A stretch of 20,564 bases of DNA from Ascoidea tarda (nom. inval.) (GCA_030560485.1 JAKTTS010000280.1:1-20564), one strand, 5' to 3'; positions 1 through 8,696 are shown, numbered from the stretch's first letter. Notes: generated by a model not told the origin, from the sequence alone. Program-made: numbers and translations.

Positions 1-1452
1 TGGATAAAACTCAATAACAGCTCCATCGGCTCCAACTTGAATTTCTTCTTTTGGAGGTTTTCCATCATTTTGCTGTAAGATGATTGCTGCAATTGGGATT
101 GCTGAAAGATATGCTGCTCTCTTTGAAACAGCTTTAACTACTTTTTGGATGATACGACGGTCCTTCAAAGTTGTTTCCAATCTTAAGTCATTATCATAAC
201 ACAATTTACTTATTTTCAAATCGGTGGAATCATCTATTTCAAGCTTTGATAAAACTTCGGTTTGAAATGCCCATGGTCTTAATAATCTGTGTGGTAGTGT
301 TATAAGTTTATCATTTTCTCTTGGTAAATTCTTAGAAATTTGCAAAAATGATTCTGTGTTTGAATTTTTAGAAATGATTTCATATTCTGCACTTACAGGC
401 TTTTTACTTTGGAATTCTTCACTTGAATATTGCGAAAGAATGTAATTTCTTTTATGCAAATCAATGATAATTAATCTAACTAATTCACCCAAAAACATTC
501 CAGATATTCTTTTTTCAAACATATGAACTCCGGGATTTGGAGTTTCCTCATTGACTGCTTGATCGTATTTAGTATTTGGTAAAATTTCTAAATTATTATC
601 AAAGGATCCCCATTCAGTGTTTATAATCATTTTGTTTTGTTTTCTCAATAACAATTCTTCTTTGGCTTTTGCAGGTAGCTTTTTAATGCTGTTAAGATTT
701 TCAACATAACAACCATTAGTACCCGTACCAAATATACAACCAATTATTGTTGGGCTTTCAAGAATTGATCCATAACTATTTGCCAATAGTGTACCAACGG
801 TATCGTTTGTGATAGCAACTAATTTAACTGGTAGTTTTAAATTGTCTATCTCTTTTTGAAATTCCTCAACAATATCTTTTCCAATAACATCATCAATATT
901 AAAGCCTTTTGTCCATCTAATTAGTTCTCCCTTATTAAGTGACGTTTGATTGATTGGAAATCAAAAGGTAAATGACATTTTTAATTTGGCATTTTGCTTA
1001 ACATCCAGCCTTTTAATGCTTTTTCGTGTGTCGTTTCTCATTAGATATTCTTGATGATTTAATTCAAGAAAATTATAAATTCGTTGCGCTAAAAATCGAA
1101 AGAGCTCTTTTCCTGTTGACCTCATACAATATCCATCTACCTTCGACTTTAATTGTTCTAAATTGAAAGTGTGGTCACCATTTAATCTAACAGAACAGAC
1201 TCTAAAATTTGTTCCACCTAGATCACAAGCCAAAAATAACCCTTCTTCCTTACCATTTGGAGTTTCGGTAATAAATGACGGAATCATTGGGAGAGTTGAA
1301 GTATTAGAAGAATCATTTTCTAAACCCTTCCTCATGGATTCTCGAAATAGCTTTACACCATCATTAATTAGTTTTTGAGAAACTTCAAATTGTTTGAGAA
1401 ACTCTTGAATTTCTGCTGTTTTCTTTTGAGTGTTTGATTCTGAAACTGCCAT
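1..1452 (-). pseudogene. GLK1: Glucokinase paralog interrupted by one in-frame TGA; 3' end outside window
   Basis: Hexokinase-family sugar kinase (ATP + glucose to glucose-6-phosphate, cytosolic) of the Glk1 type. The ATG at 1450-1452 is chosen over an upstream in-frame ATG because it begins the part that matches the family; 484 codons lie in the window, ending near the adenosine-binding segment (GADGAVIEFYP). Visible motifs are the phosphate-1 loop DLGGTNFRVCSV, the catalytic segment AITNDTVGT, GTGTNGC and NTEWGSFDN. The frame is broken once, by TGA at 961-963 after codon 163, inside the sugar-binding motif SFTF-S-FP, exactly where the paralog has Ser (TCC). I translated all codons from 960 to 1 and found no other stop. 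The N-terminal 163 residues alone lack the catalytic Asp. By eye it is about 60% identical to the neighbouring copy, so the duplication is old while the break looks young. A sequencing error, a polymorphism or read-through are the alternatives to a new pseudogene. The TATA-like box upstream is still present. Confidence 0.85.
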
Positions 1453-1516
1453 ATTGTTAAATTTTTTTGAAAAATGATATAATAACAATGTTTTATAGAT
1501 ATGTAAAATAATTTTT

Positions 1517-1524
1517 CTTTTATA
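1517..1524 (-). promoter_or_regulatory. TATA-like box of glucokinase copy 1
   Basis: On the minus strand this reads TATAAAAG, 65-72 nt upstream of the ATG at 1452. This is a good TATA match at a usual yeast spacing, although TATA-like strings are common in such AT-rich DNA. Confidence 0.4.
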
Positions 1525-1826
1525 AAGTATTAATGAAAAAGAAGAAATCACTGTTTAATTTATATTAAGATAAAACAGCTAACAGCAATTTTTTTAAAAG
1601 AAAATAGGAAAAAGGGTCAGAAATAGTAGAATAGTACATGGTATTCTACAATTATATCCCTAAACAACATCACAGTTATTTTTGCTTTTTTGTTTGTTTT
1701 TAACCTTAATCTCAAGATAAAGCAGTTCCCCATTTCTCATTTCAGGTTATTGAATAGTACAATAGTATTTTCTTGCTTTCTGCGGTTTGTGATTTGCTAG
1801 TTTTTTAGAATAACAACAGAAAACGG

Positions 1827-1853
1827 TTGCTCCAGACTCAAAATTGCTCCAGA
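1827..1853 (+). repeat. Direct repeat TTGCTCCAGA x2
   Basis: Perfect 10-mers at 1827-1836 and 1844-1853, with starts 17 bp apart, upstream of glucokinase copy 1. They may be paired binding sites; no factor is recognised. Confidence 0.5.
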
Positions 1854-1878
1854 TTCCCGGATTAATTTAAAGTTGAAA

Positions 1879-1951
1879 GTTTTTCCGTGGGGTCTTATTT
1901 AAAGTTATTGGGGAATAACCAGCTAGCAGAACAATTGGTGTTTTTCCGTGG
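1879..1951 (-). promoter_or_regulatory. Paired Rgt1-like sites upstream of glucokinase copy 1
   Basis: The 12-mer GTTTTTCCGTGG occurs at 1879-1890 and 1940-1951; on the minus strand it reads CCACGGAAAAAC. It contains CGGAAAA, which fits CGGANNA, the site known for the glucose-responsive zinc-cluster repressor Rgt1 in S. cerevisiae. The first copy overlaps GTGGGG (1887-1892), which resembles a Mig1 core but lacks a perfect AT flank. The exact repetition is seen directly; the assignment to Rgt1 is inference. Confidence 0.4.
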
Positions 1952-2366
1952 TCTTGGTATGGATTTTAATTGCATCCCTGAACAACCACGCCAATAACCA
2001 TTTGACAAAAGTCAATTTTTTAAGATTTTCTCAGCGCACTACCAACTTTCAATTGGTATTGGTCGTTTTTGTTGTTTATTGCAACTTTATTTGGTGTTTT
2101 TCAACTTTCTTACCTTATAAAATTACTAATATTAATTTTATTGACACCCAAAAATCAAAAATCAAAATATTTGGGGTTTTTTATTTTCATTATAAATTCA
2201 AATTTCCTTCTTGAACTCAAACTTTTTTTATTGGAATATCAAGGGTATATGCTTGAATAACTAAAGACCCGGGTCATTCAAAAGTTATGAATTCTAGTTA
2301 CGATGAACACTTTAATTAAAACAAAATTTATTTAGTCTAAATTATAAATTATCTATTTTTGTTTTT

Positions 2367-2411
2367 AACTGATCACTATATGTTAATTTATAACCATTGG
2401 ACTGATCAGTT
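2367..2411. repeat. Inverted repeat AACTGATCA / TGATCAGTT
   Basis: Nine-bp arms at 2367-2375 and 2403-2411 with a 27-bp spacer, about 100 bp beyond the stop of glucokinase copy 2. It could form a hairpin in a 3' UTR or be a dyad binding site; nothing else supports either. Confidence 0.4.
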
Positions 2412-2512
2412 GAAATTATTCAAATTTACTTCTAATATTTTAAAAAGTTTTATATTTATATTTACTTAGGGAGTTAAATATCATCAAAAAAAAAACAGCC
2501 CCCAAAACAAAC

Positions 2513-4150
2513 TCAGTCATTTATTATGTTAGCAGATTGTGTACACAAAGCAGCTCCAACACCACTTCCATCTTTGGTAACTAAAAGTTTTATTCTTTTA
2601 CTATTCTCTTTTCCAAGTCTAGTTAAGTTTAGAGCACTTTTTAATATATCTCTGAAACCAGGGTACAATTCAAAAATTGCACCATCACCACTAACCTCAA
2701 CAAATTCATTTTCCTTTAATTTTTCTATTGCTTTGGTATGTATTATCACCGATACAATTGGAATGGCTGATAAATATGCTGCTCTTTTTCCAATTGCCCT
2801 AACAAATTCTCTAATAATGAACCTATCTTCGACAGTTGTTGATAGCCTCAATTTATCCTGTAATAATAATCCGGTGATATTGAAATCAGTTGAATCATCA
2901 ATTTGAATAGTTGACAAGATTTCGGTTGATAAGGACCATGGGGCTAAAAGTCTATGAGGTAGATTTGTCTTATTGCCTGGTCTTCTTGGTAAATTTGTAC
3001 TAATATGTAATAATGATTGAAAGCTCCCATTTCTCTTAAAAGAACTTGAATTATTTTTTTGGGTAGATTCATTGAGACCATCTTGAATGAATTTACCAGA
3101 AGCATTTTTGCTATGAGAGCCATGGTCTTTGTTTCGACTAAAATCCACTTCACTCTCAGAACAATAGAATTCTGTTAAAAGTAAATTTTTTTGGTTCAAA
3201 TCAATAAGAATTAATCTCAAAATTTCACCTAAAAACATTCCAGATATCCTTTTTTCAAACATATGATAACCCTGATTAGGGGTTTCAGAATCAAGAATCT
3301 CGTCGTATTTTGTATTTGGTAAGCATTGTAATCTATTATCAAACGAGCCCCATTCAGTGTTAATGACCATGTAATTTTGACCTTTGGATTTTAATTTTTC
3401 TATTGTTTGTGGCTTTAATTTTTTGATGTTATCAAGTGATTCGATATAACAACCGTTAGTGCCTGTTCCATAGATTGCACCAATAAGCGTCTGGTTGGAA
3501 GTGTTTGAAATATAACTATTAGCTAATAAAGTTCCAACAGTGTCATTAGTGATTGCTACCAAGTCAACTGGTAATTTATGCTGATCTAGAGTATATTGAA
3601 ATAGCTTTATTACATCTTGTCCAACAACATCTTTAACATCATATCCTTTTGTCCATCTGATTAATTTTCCACGGTTTATGCAAGTTTGATCGATGGGAAA
3701 GGAAAAAGTAAAAGACATTTTCAATCGCTGATTGTCTTTATTTGAGTTTAAATATTCATCATGGTGAATTTCTAGAAATTCCTTAACATGCAATGAGAGA
3801 AAATTAAATAAATTATTGGAATCGCCCACCATGTAAGAATGGTCGACCTTTGTCTTCAATTGTTCTAAATTGAATGTGTGATCGCCATTTAATTCGACAG
3901 AGCAAACCCTGAAATTAGTTCCACCTAGATCGCAAGCTAAAAATAAGCCCTTTTCTTTACCAGTGGGAATTTTTGTTATAAATGATGGAATCATGGGCAT
4001 AAAAGAAGAGCTGGCCAGGGGATTTTTTAGACCTTCATCCATTGATTTAGTGAATAAATCAATTCCATCATCAAGTAATTTTTTCAGAACAATAAATTGA
4101 TCGAGAATTTTCTGAACATTTTGGTCAATTGGAAACTCTTGTTTAGACAT
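2513..4150 (-). CDS. GLK1: Glucokinase, Glk1 type (545 aa)
   Basis: Cytosolic hexokinase-family enzyme that phosphorylates glucose at the entry to glycolysis. Seen in order: phosphate-1 loop LACDLGGTNFRVCSV (71-85), sugar-binding motif MSFTFSFPIDQ (145-155), catalytic AITNDTVGT (199-207, Asp203), GTGTNGCY (228-235), NTEWGSFDN (264-272), GDGAIFELYPGF (488-499) and KDGSGVGAAL (526-535). It is closer to yeast Glk1 than to Hxk1/2, for example in LIRWTKG, FEKRISGMFLGE and the LPHRL...IQIDDST region. The ATG at 4148-4150 starts the conserved part; an upstream in-frame ATG would add 21 unlike residues. At 545 aa it exceeds Glk1 (about 500), mainly through a Ser/Asn/Lys-rich insert at roughly 334-396, shortened but present in the neighbouring paralog. 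All catalytic residues are intact, so this is the functional copy of the tandem pair. Codon 22 is CTG where the paralog has Ser. Confidence 0.95.
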   Translation of the reverse strand: MSKQEFPIDQNVQKILDQFIVLKKLLDDGIDLFTKSMDEGLKNPLASSSFMPMIPSFITKIPTGKEKGLFLACDLGGTNFRVCSVELNGDHTFNLEQLKTKVDHSYMVGDSNNLFNFLSLHVKEFLEIHHDEYLNSNKDNQRLKMSFTFSFPIDQTCINRGKLIRWTKGYDVKDVVGQDVIKLFQYTLDQHKLPVDLVAITNDTVGTLLANSYISNTSNQTLIGAIYGTGTNGCYIESLDNIKKLKPQTIEKLKSKGQNYMVINTEWGSFDNRLQCLPNTKYDEILDSETPNQGYHMFEKRISGMFLGEILRLILIDLNQKNLLLTEFYCSESEVDFSRNKDHGSHSKNASGKFIQDGLNESTQKNNSSSFKRNGSFQSLLHISTNLPRRPGNKTNLPHRLLAPWSLSTEILSTIQIDDSTDFNITGLLLQDKLRLSTTVEDRFIIREFVRAIGKRAAYLSAIPIVSVIIHTKAIEKLKENEFVEVSGDGAIFELYPGFRDILKSALNLTRLGKENSKRIKLLVTKDGSGVGAALCTQSANIIND

Positions 4151-4232
4151 TGTAAATTTTATAATGGGTGAATAGTTTTTAAATGGAGAATTGAAACCAG
4201 GAAAAAAAATCAAACTGCAAGAAATTCATTTT

Positions 4233-4241
4233 AAATATATA
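4233..4241 (-). promoter_or_regulatory. TATA-like box of the intact glucokinase
   Basis: On the minus strand this reads TATATATTT, 83-91 nt upstream of the ATG at 4150. The distance suits a yeast TATA box, but AT-richness makes chance matches likely. Confidence 0.4.
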
Positions 4242-4360
4242 GTGGTCAAGTCAAAGCAATTTGTATCTTGAGTTTGCTTTCCATAATTGCTATTTAGCTT
4301 TAAGAAGACATCACAGAGAATGATCAGACGGATTTTGAATTCCATAACTTGGTGCTAGTT

Positions 4361-4376
4361 TCCGTTATTTTCCGTG
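4361..4376 (-). promoter_or_regulatory. CGGAAA pair, Rgt1-like, upstream of the intact glucokinase
   Basis: On the minus strand this reads CACGGAAAATAACGGAAA: two CGGAAA units 11 bp apart, about 215 nt upstream of the ATG. One fits CGGANNA. The 9-mer TTTTCCGTG on the plus strand (4368-4376) is shared with both 12-mers upstream of the paralog, so this may be an element kept since the duplication. Confidence 0.4.
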
Positions 4377-6110
4377 CACACCCGCCACTTTGATACTGTG
4401 ATCAAAAATAAAAAAGATTCTAGTAAGATCAAAACATTATTAAAAAATAAAGTATCAAAGCAAAGCAAACTTATGATAGCTATGTTAAATTCCCAAGTAT
4501 ATTTTTCAATTGCAAATGAATAGGAATTTGACGATTTCAGACTTGACCAACAAATGGTTTATTCTTTACAATAATAACATTGAACACATATCACAATCAG
4601 CAATTTTGGAGGACATTGGTTTTTGGGGATTAATTTGGCTAGCAGACTTTTTCTGCACACTATTTGCAGTAACCTAAAAAAACAAAATAAATAAATAAAA
4701 CAATGTCCAATTAAAACAATTAATTTGTTTCCAGAGGACCCATATATTAGTTATATGCTATTACTTTTTGGTTATACAGTACTGTGCTTGCACCAAAGCA
4801 GTCAATCAACAAAATTTACTGCAGGAGAAAAGCTTCTGGTTGTATGTTTTTGGTGAAATAGGGATGTTGTACTGATGAAGGAGGAAACTCAACTGAGGTT
4901 GTGCTTATACAGCAAGTTTCGAAAGCTAAATTGTGTACTTTAGCTATTATAATATCGACAAAAACTGAAATCGAAAGGATACATTTTCCTTCATTCAATT
5001 GGACTCATAATGCGGTGTGTTTTGGTCTTAGCACAAGTCTCCCATTTTCAAGCGGGCAGCACATGATTTTACTTCAAACAAAAATAGGAATCCTGTTTCC
5101 AAATCCGGGTAGAACATAAGGTTTGCAAGCAGCCAGAACCCCTTCGTTCCTGAAACTCACTTTCCTTAATTCATTTTATTTATCTTTGTCGTTTTTGTAA
5201 CAGATTTTCATATTTAAATAAATTCTCATAACAGGTACTTGGTTTTGCGATCCAAAATTCTCGTATTGCATTATTTTAGAAAAAAACCTGCATGTTTTGT
5301 CTTCTCGGAGAGAGATACTAGCAAATGAGATTCTTCCGAATGGGATTCTTCCAAACAGGATTGATGAATAACTGGATGCTCGTTTGAAGAAGGGTTTTGG
5401 TTTAAAATTAATACACCTGCTTTATGTAAACTGGTAATTAACCGACATTTCCCAAGAGAAATACAAAACCTTCTGTAGCAGCTTAATGTCAGAAATCAGG
5501 ATACGGATTTGAAGGAAATCGAAATCAACGACTCGCTAATAAATCGTTTCCATCTGGTTTTAACGTAATAACGTTACTTCCACTCTTTGGAATTTTTATA
5601 GGTCTTTTCATTTTTCTTTTAATTTTTCAAAGTTTTTCTTTGAACTCTAATACAATCTCAAATTCTAAGCTAAAGCCCTGTAACTATTGCAGGCTACAAA
5701 ATCAAATGTTACCTCAAATTTCAAAAATCATCATCAAATGATTGGTATCGGGTCTGAAATCAACTTATTCCTGATCTGAAAACGGAAATTTTTAACAAAC
5801 AGGTATAATTAATTAATAGCTTCATATTTATATAGTATATGATATATATTAAAATGCGCTGAAAACTATAGTAAAAAATATTTAATGATACAAATAATTA
5901 TATCTTGAAAAAAATCCACCGAAAATAATGTAATGTAATAAAAAGTTATAAAAATGCAAAAGCAAATCCAAAACGAAAGAAATTGAACAGCAGAGTAAGA
6001 TCTAGAGAGAAAAAAATATGTTTTTATTTGTTTTAAAGGTTTGAACCATTAAAAATTAGAGCAGCAGAATGCCAATAATAGCAACAAGGAAAGAGGAAAA
6101 AGAAGAAAGA

Positions 6111-6140
6111 AAATAAAAATAAAAATAAAAATAATAAAAA
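6111..6140 (+). repeat. Short tandem repeat of TAAAAA units
   Basis: A 6-bp period with T at 6114, 6120, 6126 and 6132, within a purine-rich tract about 170 bp beyond the stop of the velvet gene. Simple low-complexity sequence. Confidence 0.6.
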
Positions 6141-6303
6141 CAAGCGATTGTGATAAAATATAGGCAACTAATAAACAAATTGAAAATAAAAATTAATATA
6201 ATTTACACTTAAAACACAGTATTGTAAATGATTTATCAAACATATAGTCCATTAGAATTTGAAATTTTTGAAATCTTGATAAATATGGAAAACTTTTTGT
6301 TTA

Positions 6304-7374
6304 CTATTTTTTCTTCAATGAAATTTTAAAACCTTGAGTAACAAATGCCTTATTTAGTGCAGTTGTTGGTAAAACACCAGGGAACTTTTTTGCACTATAA
6401 ATCTGAAAAATATCTGAATATGTGTTGGTTATGACACAACTAGCTGGACTTGGACTGACCAAGTTAGCATTAATTCTGCTTAATAAAAATTTGATTCTGT
6501 ATTGTCCTTCAATTCTGATGCTAATATCGGGAAAAATGAACCAAATGCCCAAAACACCCTTATCATCATGTAATTTTCTTGCATTTGAGATTGTATTTCC
6601 AACCAAGTTTCTAGTTAATTGAGCTTTTGAAATAAGAGTTGAGTATTGATTTCCTTGGGTTGGAGTTGGTTTCATCTGTTGTGTTGGTTGATTAATTAGA
6701 TTTGGTTGAATAGTCAAGTTTTGATTTTGCTGATTAAACTGGTTAAATTGATTAAATTGAACTGAATGGTTTAAATTCATTGGATTTTGAATTGAGGTTG
6801 GAACTTGAGGAGGTGGCATATTTGGGTTAGATGAAGGATAAAATGGCTGTTGACTTGTAGAAGCACCAACCATCATTTGTGGATTTGCCATTGCATTTAA
6901 ATTAAAGTGAGGATTTAAAGTTGAATTAAAAAATTGATAATTTGAAGGCATTTGGAAAACTGATTGGTTTGCAGGATTGGGTGAATTGGAGGAAAACCCA
7001 ATACTATCTTTATCAGCAAAAAATCTGTTATTGGTAAAATCGTAATCATTTTGGACGATTGTTAAATTAATTTTTCCATCCCAACTCCATAACTCAGTTG
7101 AAAGAACTAAACTTGCAAGGTATTGATCAGCAATTTGAAAAGCAGGGACTTCTAAACCAGTTCTTGAATCTTTGATCAGTAATCTGACACAGGGTAGAGG
7201 CGTAAGTGGTCTTCTATCTTTATCACCTAGGCCACACATTCTACCTCTAATTGGTTGTTGAACAACTTTTAATTCATAAATAAAAGGATCTGAAGGCGAG
7301 CCCAAAAGATTAGAGTTAGGATTAGAGTTGGCAATGTGATTGCTCTGGTTAAAAGTATTGAAATTGAAGTTCAT
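6304..7374 (-). CDS. velB: Velvet-domain regulator, VelB type (356 aa)
   Basis: Velvet factors are fungal DNA-binding regulators with a Rel-like fold. In moulds VelB pairs with VeA or VosA to control sporulation, light response and secondary metabolism in the nucleus. The first half of the domain spans residues 33-112, with VVQQPIRGRMCGLGDKDRR followed by PLTPLPCVRLLIKD. The second half spans about 254-356, with LVGNTISNARKL, GIWFIFPDISIRIEG and IYSAKKFPGVLPTTALNKAF, ending TQGFKISLKKK. Between them lies an insert of about 130 residues rich in Asn, Gln, Pro and Met, including an FNQFNQFNQQNQN stretch. A velvet domain split by a low-complexity insert, ending just after the domain, is the hallmark of VelB rather than VeA or VosA. 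Residues 1-32 are Asn-rich and unconserved. No break is seen. It is convergent with nothing, lying between two long spacers. The family is generally described as missing from S. cerevisiae and C. albicans, so its presence beside typical yeast genes is notable. Confidence 0.93.
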   Translation of the reverse strand: MNFNFNTFNQSNHIANSNPNSNLLGSPSDPFIYELKVVQQPIRGRMCGLGDKDRRPLTPLPCVRLLIKDSRTGLEVPAFQIADQYLASLVLSTELWSWDGKINLTIVQNDYDFTNNRFFADKDSIGFSSNSPNPANQSVFQMPSNYQFFNSTLNPHFNLNAMANPQMMVGASTSQQPFYPSSNPNMPPPQVPTSIQNPMNLNHSVQFNQFNQFNQQNQNLTIQPNLINQPTQQMKPTPTQGNQYSTLISKAQLTRNLVGNTISNARKLHDDKGVLGIWFIFPDISIRIEGQYRIKFLLSRINANLVSPSPASCVITNTYSDIFQIYSAKKFPGVLPTTALNKAFVTQGFKISLKKK

Positions 7375-7401
7375 TTTGGTATAAAGACAATATAAAACAG
7401 C

Positions 7402-7414
7402 GGAGAGAGAGAGA
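7402..7414 (-). promoter_or_regulatory. CT-repeat tract just upstream of the velvet ATG
   Basis: A GA dinucleotide run on the plus strand (CT on the coding strand), 28-40 nt upstream of the ATG at 7374. Pyrimidine runs near yeast start sites often mark transcription initiation; its role here is inferred. Confidence 0.25.
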
Positions 7415-7904
7415 ATATAATTATTAGAATCAAAATAGTCGATATTGGAAATGTAAAAAAAATATCAAAGTATATTTTAAAAAATGATTGGAGGACGATA
7501 TAAATTAAAAGGAAAGAATTAATTAGTTTCTTCTATCATCTAAAGGATCCAAAGAGAATAAAATGATAATGGCTATAGAAAAGTATTAAATGATGGGTTG
7601 ATAAAATTGAGGAAAAATGACTTTATATTTAAACCATTTTGATGTAATAAGATTTTACTTAATTTTAATCTACATGTTTGCCTTTACTAATTCCATGTTA
7701 ATGAGGGAAAAAAACAAAGTAGTATAAGTTCAAACTGAATCGTAGAAAAACAGAAAAGTCCAAATAACAAAAATTATAAGACAAACAATAATTCAAAAAT
7801 AATATTATAATACTATAATTTAAATTTGATTTTAGAATCAGTCAATTGTCAAGTGCTGAAACTGAGTAGAAAACATAGAAGTTAAACCGATTCTATTTTT
7901 TACC

Positions 7905-8390
7905 ATTTCAGTGGTTGGCAGCCACGCTGGTGGAATCAACGACACTATGCATGAGCGCATAAACATAAACAATCGCAAAAGAGGCCACTATTGTTGTAGT
8001 ACTGGAGCTGTTTTGCAATCTGTATATTCAGTTCCAACTGCTCTGCAAGCAGATGAAATGTCGTAATTTTCTGAAATGAACAGCAAGGGTGCAGTGAGCA
8101 AGCCAGAGAGACAATCAATGCATGGGAGAACTGGTCAAGTATTGGAGTTCGAAATCGTTTCTACAGCCGGAAACCATATCCAGGGATTAAGGAAACAGCA
8201 CAGGTGGAGTTTTCTCATGTTTGAGTATGTGCCTGGAAGGGTGGTGGTTCTACCAATAAAAAAGCATTTCGAGAGATCTTGCTATCAAGAAAGTTCTCCT
8301 TTCTTCAGAACAAAACCTAGATCCCGATTGAAGGAGTGCTGATACGGTCTTGAAGTCCAAGAACAACGCAGGAGGTCTCAACCTTATCAC
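7905..8390. other. GC-richer island with short open frames, unknown function
   Basis: Two sampled 60-bp rows in it (8101-8220) are 43% and 47% G+C, against far lower values just outside. On the plus strand an open frame ends near 8066, and another of 88 codons runs 8076-8342 (starting MNSKGAVSKPERQS, with an inner segment RWSFLMFEYVPGRVVVLP). I recognise neither, and the opposite strand gives nothing better. It may be a decayed gene, a non-coding RNA gene, a young lineage-specific gene or a regulatory block. Confidence 0.4.
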
Positions 8391-8696
8391 TTTTCAATTT
8401 AATGATATTTTTGTCTGCTAGTAGGGGAAATTCTATCAACAAATCACTAACCAAAAAACTATAATATCGTGCTTGATGACTGCAAAGTAAATAAAATTAA
8501 TAATGTTTTATTTACACAATCTAAAATCAATTATAGTTAATGTTATTGAATTTAATGGAAGTGACTAAATATTATTTAGAATGTTTTCACTTTTTATCAC
8601 TACCGGTTTATGTAATTCTCAAATTAATTTGAGGTAAAATTCAAGTGTTCAAATTCTATATACCATGTTTCTTTATGTTTATTTATGTTTTTTTTA

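Larger units (their letters stand above)
1656..1986 (+). repeat. Diverged direct repeat ATCCCTRAACAAC (1656-1668 and 1974-1986)
   Basis: The two 13-mers differ at one base, and weaker similarity extends upstream to TGGTAT at 1639 and 1955. This suggests an old local duplication of about 40 bp within the promoter of glucokinase copy 1. The function is unknown. Confidence 0.45.
1453..2512. other. Spacer between tandem glucokinases (promoter of copy 1, 3' flank of copy 2)
   Basis: About 1.06 kb, AT-rich, with no gene recognised. Short open frames at 1948-2260 are low-complexity Phe/Leu/Ile-rich and look like chance. The stretch is rich in short dispersed repeats: GAATAGTACA (1629-1638 and 1752-1761), TTGCTCCAGA twice, GTTTTTCCGTGG twice, and ATCCCTRAACAAC twice. 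A 10-bp palindrome GACCCGGGTC lies at 2266-2275, flanked by ATAACT (2257-2262) and AGTTAT (2283-2288). Confidence 0.7.
4151..6303. other. Long spacer between glucokinase 5' end and velvet gene 3' end
   Basis: About 2.15 kb without a recognisable gene. Positions 4800-5140 and 5290-5560 are visibly less AT-rich and hold short open frames (for example 4901-5119, 72 codons) that match no family I know. From 5800 to 6300 the DNA is extremely AT-rich with purine-rich tracts. The proximal 250 bp upstream of 4150 should contain the glucokinase promoter. Confidence 0.6.

Noticed and set aside
961-963. TGA recoded as an amino acid throughout the genome
   Set aside because: TGA also serves as the normal stop of the intact glucokinase (2513-2515) and of PSG1, so general reassignment is not supported.
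961-1551. 196-aa open frame read as a complete small protein
   Set aside because: It is the N-terminal part of a glucokinase up to the TGA, plus 33 unconserved upstream residues; the homologous start is at 1452.
2526-2906. 126-codon plus-strand open frame
   Set aside because: Antisense shadow of the well-supported glucokinase gene.
4901-5119. 72-codon plus-strand ORF
   Set aside because: No recognisable motif, overlapped by an equally open minus-strand frame.
5334-5340. TTCCGAA as a point-centromere CDEIII core (also TTCCGAA on the minus strand near 14130)
   Set aside because: Neither has an AT-rich CDEII of proper length with a CDEI site at the expected distance.
5290-5560. Possible decayed coding sequence
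   Set aside because: A few protein-like stretches appear in one frame, but with several stops and no family I can name; chance is sufficient.
8146-8160. tRNA B-box-like GTTCGAAATC
   Set aside because: It does not fit the consensus fully, and no A box or acceptor stem lies at the right distance.
8076-8342. 88-codon ORF as a confident gene
   Set aside because: No recognised family or domain and no supporting context; kept only as part of the GC-richer island.
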